From assembly GCA_001792305.1 (NCBI GenBank), contig MGGH01000029.1, positions 1 to 32,543 on the forward strand: DNA of 32,543 nucleotides, written 5' to 3'. Positions 29,143 to 32,543 of this stretch are shown one piece after another; the stretch's first letter is position 1, and every line of letters starts with the position of its first letter. A program made the translations under genes and the position numbers. The stretch is from Candidatus Woesebacteria bacterium RIFCSPHIGHO2_01_FULL_39_23 (GTDB lineage Bacteria; Patescibacteriota; Microgenomatia; UBA8517). The notes under the pieces were generated by a model. The model was not told the DNA's origin. It saw only the letters and a list, made by a program, of their open reading frames with translations, and searched no databases.

Positions 29143-29777
29143 TCAACAAAAGCTTTTCGGTGATATTTTGTAACTCCGTACTTTAGAATAGCATCCCGAT
29201 GTTCTTTTGTTCCGTATCCTTTGTTTTTATCCCAAAGATATTTTTGGCACTTCTTATTTAACGCAATCATCAAATTATCCCTATAAACTTTTGCCAATAT
29301 CGCGGCTGATGCTATAGACACACTTTTCTCATCGCCTCTAATTATAGGTTTCTGTTTGCTCCTACGTATTCCTCCGATATAAGGGATATAGAAAGCGTCT
29401 ATGAGTAAATAATCTATACGCCTATCCAAGGATTTTGTCATAAGTTTAATAGCCGAACGAAAGGCGAAATTAGTCGCTTTGACTATTCCCGCATGATTAA
29501 TTAATGTCACACTACCCACTCCAATTCCCCAAGCAATAGAATTTTCTTTAATCCACTTGTCGGCAATCTCTCTTTGCTTCGTTGTTAATTTCTTCGAATC
29601 ATCTATCCTTGGACTGTTTGAATTATTGACCAACTGATTTATTGACTTACTAAAAGCAACAACTGCCGAAACTACCGGTCCAGCAAATGATCCCCTCCCT
29701 ACCTCATCTGCTCCTGCAACGATACTAAACCCTTTATCCCAAAGTATATTTTCCAAACTTAAATTCGGAAACCGCAT
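29139..29777 (-). CDS. rnhB: Ribonuclease HII
   Basis: RNase HII cuts RNA in RNA-DNA hybrids and at single ribonucleotides in DNA. The 212-residue protein starts with VAGADEVGRGSFAGPVV (about 20-36), which has the catalytic Asp and Glu and the GRG substrate-sensing loop. DYLLIDAFYIP holds the third Asp, and KPIIRGDEKSVSIASAAILAKV the fourth region (in parts: GDEKSVSIASAAILAKV). The length is typical. An extended -10 box, TGATAAAAT, ends 9 nt before the ATG, so the leader is about 2 nt or none. Confidence 0.95.
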   Translation of the reverse strand: MRFPNLSLENILWDKGFSIVAGADEVGRGSFAGPVVSAVVAFSKSINQLVNNSNSPRIDDSKKLTTKQREIADKWIKENSIAWGIGVGSVTLINHAGIVKATNFAFRSAIKLMTKSLDRRIDYLLIDAFYIPYIGGIRRSKQKPIIRGDEKSVSIASAAILAKVYRDNLMIALNKKCQKYLWDKNKGYGTKEHRDAILKYGVTKYHRKAFVD

Positions 29778-29786
29778 TGCTTGAAT

Positions 29787-29795
29787 ATTTTATCA
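29787..29795 (-). promoter_or_regulatory. Extended -10 of rnhB
   Basis: On the minus strand TGATAAAAT ends 9 nt before the ATG at 29777. It lies only 8 bp from the secE -10 box on the plus strand, so the two promoters are back to back. Confidence 0.5.
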
Positions 29796-29803
29796 AAGAA
29801 AGG

Positions 29804-29809
29804 TACAAT
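29804..29809 (+). promoter_or_regulatory. -10 box of secE-nusG-rplK-rplA, leaderless
   Basis: TACAAT ends 8 nt before the GTG start of secE at 29818, so even this core operon appears to start without a ribosome-binding leader. Confidence 0.55.
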
Positions 29810-29817
29810 TTTAACTT

Positions 29818-30021
29818 GTGAAACAAACTAACCTTCTAAAAAACACTTTTGGATTTTTATCTGAAGTAAAAACTGAGGTTTCCAAAGTTACTTGGCCAAA
29901 GCGTGATGATGTTATTAAATTGACTTTAATTGTGGTAGTTGTCTCAGTGGTTGTCGGAGCATATCTTGGGGGTATAGATTATTTGTTTACCAAACTATTA
30001 GAATTACTTGTATACAAATAA
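29818..30021 (+). CDS. secE: Preprotein translocase subunit SecE
   Basis: SecE is the essential small subunit of the SecYEG protein channel. The 67-residue protein has the conserved amphipathic segment FLSEVKTEVSKVTWPKRDDVIK followed by one membrane helix (LTLIVVVVSVVVGAYLGGI), which is the short single-helix form found in most bacteria. It starts with GTG, 8 nt after a TACAAT box. It is first in the secE-nusG-rplK-rplA operon, with nusG 3 nt downstream. Confidence 0.95.
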   Translation: MKQTNLLKNTFGFLSEVKTEVSKVTWPKRDDVIKLTLIVVVVSVVVGAYLGGIDYLFTKLLELLVYK

Positions 30022-30024
30022 ATA

Positions 30025-30645
30025 ATGAATAAAACACAATTAAATGATGCAGGTGTTGCCGAGCGCGGCACTGGTTCTAAAAAAATACCTGGACACATTA
30101 TAATCAATGAGGGTCATAACCCAAAAGCGAAATGGTTTGTAGTACACACAACAAGCGGCCATGAAGCAAGAATTGCCGAAACACTTCGCCAAAGAGTCGA
30201 AACCATGAATCTCACTGGCAAAGTTTTGGAGGTCCTTATTCCCACCCAAGACAGAGTAGTCATTCGATCCGGCAAAAAGTCCACTGTAAAGGAAAAGATA
30301 TTCCCAGGGTATATGCTTATCAAAATGGAGCTTGATGATCCTACATGGTTGGGTGTCCGTACCACTCCCGGAGTCACGGGATTTGTGGGTTCAGGAAATA
30401 ACCCCACTCCACTTTCAGAAGAAGAGGTTAAAAACATTCAGAAATTCATAAGCGCTCCGGCTCCAAGATTTAAAACCAAGTTTTCAGTCGGAGAAGCTGT
30501 CAAAATTACAGATGGACCTTTTGCTGACTTTCTTGGATCAATCCACGAAATGGATGATGAAAAAGGGAAAGTGAAAGTCTTAGTCTCTATTTTCGGCCGT
30601 GAAACACCTGTCGAACTTGACTTCCTACAAATTACCAAAATTTAA
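30025..30645 (+). CDS. nusG: Transcription termination/antitermination protein NusG
   Basis: NusG binds RNA polymerase and couples transcription with translation or Rho. The 206-residue protein has the N-terminal domain (KWFVVHTTSGHEARIAETL, then KIFPGYMLIKMELDDPTW) and a C-terminal KOW domain (SVGEAVKITDGPFADFLGSI). About 35 residues of polar sequence precede the conserved core, longer than in E. coli NusG (181 residues in total). It is co-transcribed with secE and rplK. Confidence 0.95.
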   Translation: MNKTQLNDAGVAERGTGSKKIPGHIIINEGHNPKAKWFVVHTTSGHEARIAETLRQRVETMNLTGKVLEVLIPTQDRVVIRSGKKSTVKEKIFPGYMLIKMELDDPTWLGVRTTPGVTGFVGSGNNPTPLSEEEVKNIQKFISAPAPRFKTKFSVGEAVKITDGPFADFLGSIHEMDDEKGKVKVLVSIFGRETPVELDFLQITKI

Positions 30646-30648
30646 TTT

Positions 30649-31074
30649 ATGGCAATTAAGAAAATTAAGACAGTCATCAAAATTAATCTTCCTGGAGGAG
30701 AAGCTACTCCGGCTCAACCATTGGGCCCCGCTCTCGGTCAACACGGAGTTGCCATAATGGACTTTGTAAAACAATATAATGATAAAACAAAGGACATGAA
30801 AGGTAATACTGTTCCCGCAGTAATCACAATCTATGAAGACCGCAGTTTTGATTTTGAAATAAAACTTGCGCCCGTTTCAGACATGATCAAAAAAAGGTTG
30901 AATTTAGAAAAAGGTTCAGGAGTACCAAACAGAGACGTAGTTGGAACACTAACCAAAGCGCAAGCCGAAGAAATTGCAAAAGAAAAAATGAGAGATTTAA
31001 ATACCGATAGTGTCAAGGCTGCAATGAAAATTGTGGAGGGCACAGCAAGATCGATGGGGGTAAAGATACAATAA
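30649..31074 (+). CDS. rplK: 50S ribosomal protein L11 (uL11)
   Basis: L11 forms part of the GTPase-associated centre of the ribosome. The 141-residue product is standard: KTVIKINLPGGEATPAQPLGPALGQHGV at the N-terminus (in parts: LPGGEATPAQPLGPALGQHG) and an RNA-binding C-domain with TLTKAQAEEIAKEKMRDLN and IVEGTARSMGV. The stop overlaps the rplA start (TAATG). Confidence 0.96.
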   Translation: MAIKKIKTVIKINLPGGEATPAQPLGPALGQHGVAIMDFVKQYNDKTKDMKGNTVPAVITIYEDRSFDFEIKLAPVSDMIKKRLNLEKGSGVPNRDVVGTLTKAQAEEIAKEKMRDLNTDSVKAAMKIVEGTARSMGVKIQ

Positions 31075-31871
31075 TGGGAAAAACAAAAACAGCTTTTATA
31101 ACGGAGGCCGAAGAGAAACAACTTTCTGGAAAAGAAGTTTATGAAAAACGAAAAAAAGCAAAAGAGGAAAAACAAAAGATTCATATTTCAGGCCTTAAGG
31201 GAGGACAGCGAGTGGTTGCTATAGAGTCAGAACCAATCGAACAAGTAGAAAAAGTTGAGAAAGCCGAAAAGTTAAGAAAAGGGCCAAAAAAGAGAAGCAA
31301 AAAATACTCAGAATCCAAGTCTAAAGTTAACACAACAAAGTTATACAAGATCGCTGAAGCTCTCAAGCTTTTGAAAGATATTTCTTATACAAAATTCGAT
31401 TCAACAGTAGAAATCCACTTGGTTGTTAAAAAAGACAATTTAACCGCCAATCTAACATTACCCCACTCGACATGGAAAACAAAAAAAATCGAACTCGCCT
31501 CCAGTGATACTATTAAAAAATTGCAAATTGGGAAAGTAGATTTTGACGTACTGCTCGCGACTCCCGAGATGATGCCAAAGTTAGTCCCATTTGCAAAATT
31601 ACTTGGTCCCAAAGGACTTTATCCCAATCCCAAAAACGGAACATTCATTAAAAGTGAAAAGGATGTAAGCAAGTTTTCAGCAAATTCAATTACTTTAAAA
31701 ACTGAAAAATCAGCGCCACTAATTCACACTACTGCTGGAAAGCTCTCAATGAGTGAAAAAGAGTTGGAAGAAAACATAAATGCAATTTTGGAAGCAGTTA
31801 ACACTAAGCAGATAATTAAAGCTTATATAAATTCAACAATGTCTCCGGGTATTAAGCTGGCCGTATCTTAA
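31074..31871 (+). CDS. rplA: 50S ribosomal protein L1 (uL1) with N-terminal extension
   Basis: L1 forms the L1 stalk that helps release deacylated tRNA. The 265-residue protein is longer than the usual ~230. About 67 Lys/Glu-rich residues (KEVYEKRKKAKEEKQKIH and so on) precede the normal start of the family around KKRSKKYSES. The core is regular, with TLPHSTWK, FDVLLATPEMMPKLVPFAKLLGPKGLYPNPKNGT (in parts: MMPKLVPFAKLLGPKGLYPN) and the C-terminal STMSPGIKL. rplJ and rplL, which usually follow, are absent here. A minus-strand gene overlaps its end by 4 nt. Confidence 0.95.
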   Translation: MGKTKTAFITEAEEKQLSGKEVYEKRKKAKEEKQKIHISGLKGGQRVVAIESEPIEQVEKVEKAEKLRKGPKKRSKKYSESKSKVNTTKLYKIAEALKLLKDISYTKFDSTVEIHLVVKKDNLTANLTLPHSTWKTKKIELASSDTIKKLQIGKVDFDVLLATPEMMPKLVPFAKLLGPKGLYPNPKNGTFIKSEKDVSKFSANSITLKTEKSAPLIHTTAGKLSMSEKELEENINAILEAVNTKQIIKAYINSTMSPGIKLAVS

Positions 31872-32543
31872 AAAATTACTGGTACTCTACTGTTTTGACC
31901 GAAAATTGAAAGAATTACTACTATCACAAACACGTAAAAAGCTACCCAGAAAACTGTCATCAAAAATGTGGCCAGAGCCCAATGGAGTCCTTTCTTGAGC
32001 CCAACATATAAGGCCGGGAAAAAAAGTAACACTCCGTAGACTGCAATAGACAAAATTACAACAATGATAAACAAAACTGCTCCCAAATAGTCATAACCGT
32101 AGTTAAACATTCTTGATGATGACAAAAGAATTAGTGCGAAAGTATAAGCTACCATTAAAAGGGGTGAGAAAAATGTAACAGCTGCAATTATCACTCCACT
32201 TCTGAAATTATCTTGAATCTTATCCGTCTTTTCTTCTTTTGTCAGTTTCATTGAATGAAGTCTTTTATATACAAAGCGTGTCGTAAACCAAAATCCGGCG
32301 ACAAGTAATAATAAGACCACTAAACCATAGAAAATTTCTTTCTGGTAAAGTTTGATTTTAGAGTCGGCATAAACGCCTTTGACAGTGTAGCTTTCTAAAG
32401 ATGCGAGGTTTGAAGCTGTTTTTGTCACTGTCCCCCTTCCTATTCCGCTCACAAAGCTTGTCACTTTGGGGTTAGTTAAGGCAACACCATATTGAGCTTC
32501 CGACAATGGGGCAAGACTTGCCTCGTCAAATCTGTAATTAACT
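31868..32543 (-). CDS. Multi-pass membrane protein, N-terminus beyond the window
   Basis: The reading frame is open to the right edge, so the protein is incomplete at its N-terminus; a TTG at 32506 is only an internal codon. At least 225 residues are visible. A polar segment (SFVSGIGRGTVTKTASNL) precedes the first visible helix (IFYGLVVLLLLVAGFWF), a basic cytoplasmic loop (KRLHSMKLTKEEKTDKIQ), and three or four further helices ending at the C-terminus. The polar part probably belongs to a larger external domain. No family was recognised. Confidence 0.65.
   Translation of the reverse strand, partial: VNYRFDEASLAPLSEAQYGVALTNPKVTSFVSGIGRGTVTKTASNLASLESYTVKGVYADSKIKLYQKEIFYGLVVLLLLVAGFWFTTRFVYKRLHSMKLTKEEKTDKIQDNFRSGVIIAAVTFFSPLLMVAYTFALILLSSSRMFNYGYDYLGAVLFIIVVILSIAVYGVLLFFPALYVGLKKGLHWALATFLMTVFWVAFYVFVIVVILSIFGQNSRVPVIF

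Noticed and set aside
1-32543. CRISPR arrays, insertion sequences, transposases or phage genes
   Set aside because: No regularly spaced repeats, transposase motifs, phage structural genes or integrases were found on either strand.

Overview
The window looks like a stretch of chromosome from a Candidate Phyla Radiation (Patescibacteria) bacterium, most likely of the Microgenomates type. This placement is inferred from gene content and style: compact AT-rich genes that often overlap, many small membrane or secreted proteins without known relatives, a ribosomal protein L1 with a long lysine-rich N-terminal extension, and very short or absent 5' leaders. TGA is used as an ordinary stop codon (for example at the end of the penicillin-binding protein and def genes), so the UGA=glycine code of SR1/Gracilibacteria does not apply. 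Both ends cut through genes: dprA at the left and a multi-pass membrane protein at the right.

Left core (1-7.6 kb): an mreB-PBP2-dprA operon on the minus strand, the def-fmt pair for N-formylmethionine handling, rpmB, a site-2-protease-like membrane peptidase, a compact structured RNA of unknown class, tRNA-Tyr and tRNA-Thr(UGU), a large protein with hints of a glutamine-synthetase/amidoligase fold, and a small membrane protein.

First accessory stretch (7.75-10.95 kb): after tRNA-Thr(GGU) comes a broken tRNA-Gly-like remnant with 19 nt inserted next to the anticodon, a phosphotransferase, a cluster of strong hairpins, a decayed HicB-like antitoxin gene, and a GC-rich cassette with one small secreted or anchored protein, a Shine-Dalgarno site and a very strong terminator hairpin. 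Next (10.95-14.9 kb) is a two-gene operon: a GH13_18 glycoside phosphorylase and a fusion of a GT4-type glycosyltransferase with a C-terminal part resembling 2-phosphoglycerate kinase. Together they suggest glucosylglycerate-type metabolism.

Middle (14.9-17.4 kb): rpmG (L33), a small HTH protein, a decayed second L33 gene, a GT-B glycosyltransferase, a membrane protein and tRNA-Trp. Second accessory stretch (17.4-23.1 kb): many small plus-strand genes (methyltransferase, M23 peptidase, coiled-coil protein, several anchored proteins) interleaved with two minus-strand toxin-antitoxin operons (RelBE-like, VapBC-like) and a GreA-C-like protein. Two repeat families flank some of these genes in a cassette-like pattern.

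Right part (23.2-32.5 kb): HAD hydrolase, C39-like peptidase, PlsC acyltransferase, a SET-domain protein, a second GC-rich cassette encoding a LysM secreted protein, glutamate dehydrogenase, rpsU, rnhB and the conserved secE-nusG-rplK-rplA operon.

A pattern running through the window is that many genes have a -10 box (often extended, TGnTATAAT-like) only 6-9 nt before the start codon, which predicts leaderless mRNAs. The two GC-rich genes break this pattern: they have strong Shine-Dalgarno sites and look like imports.
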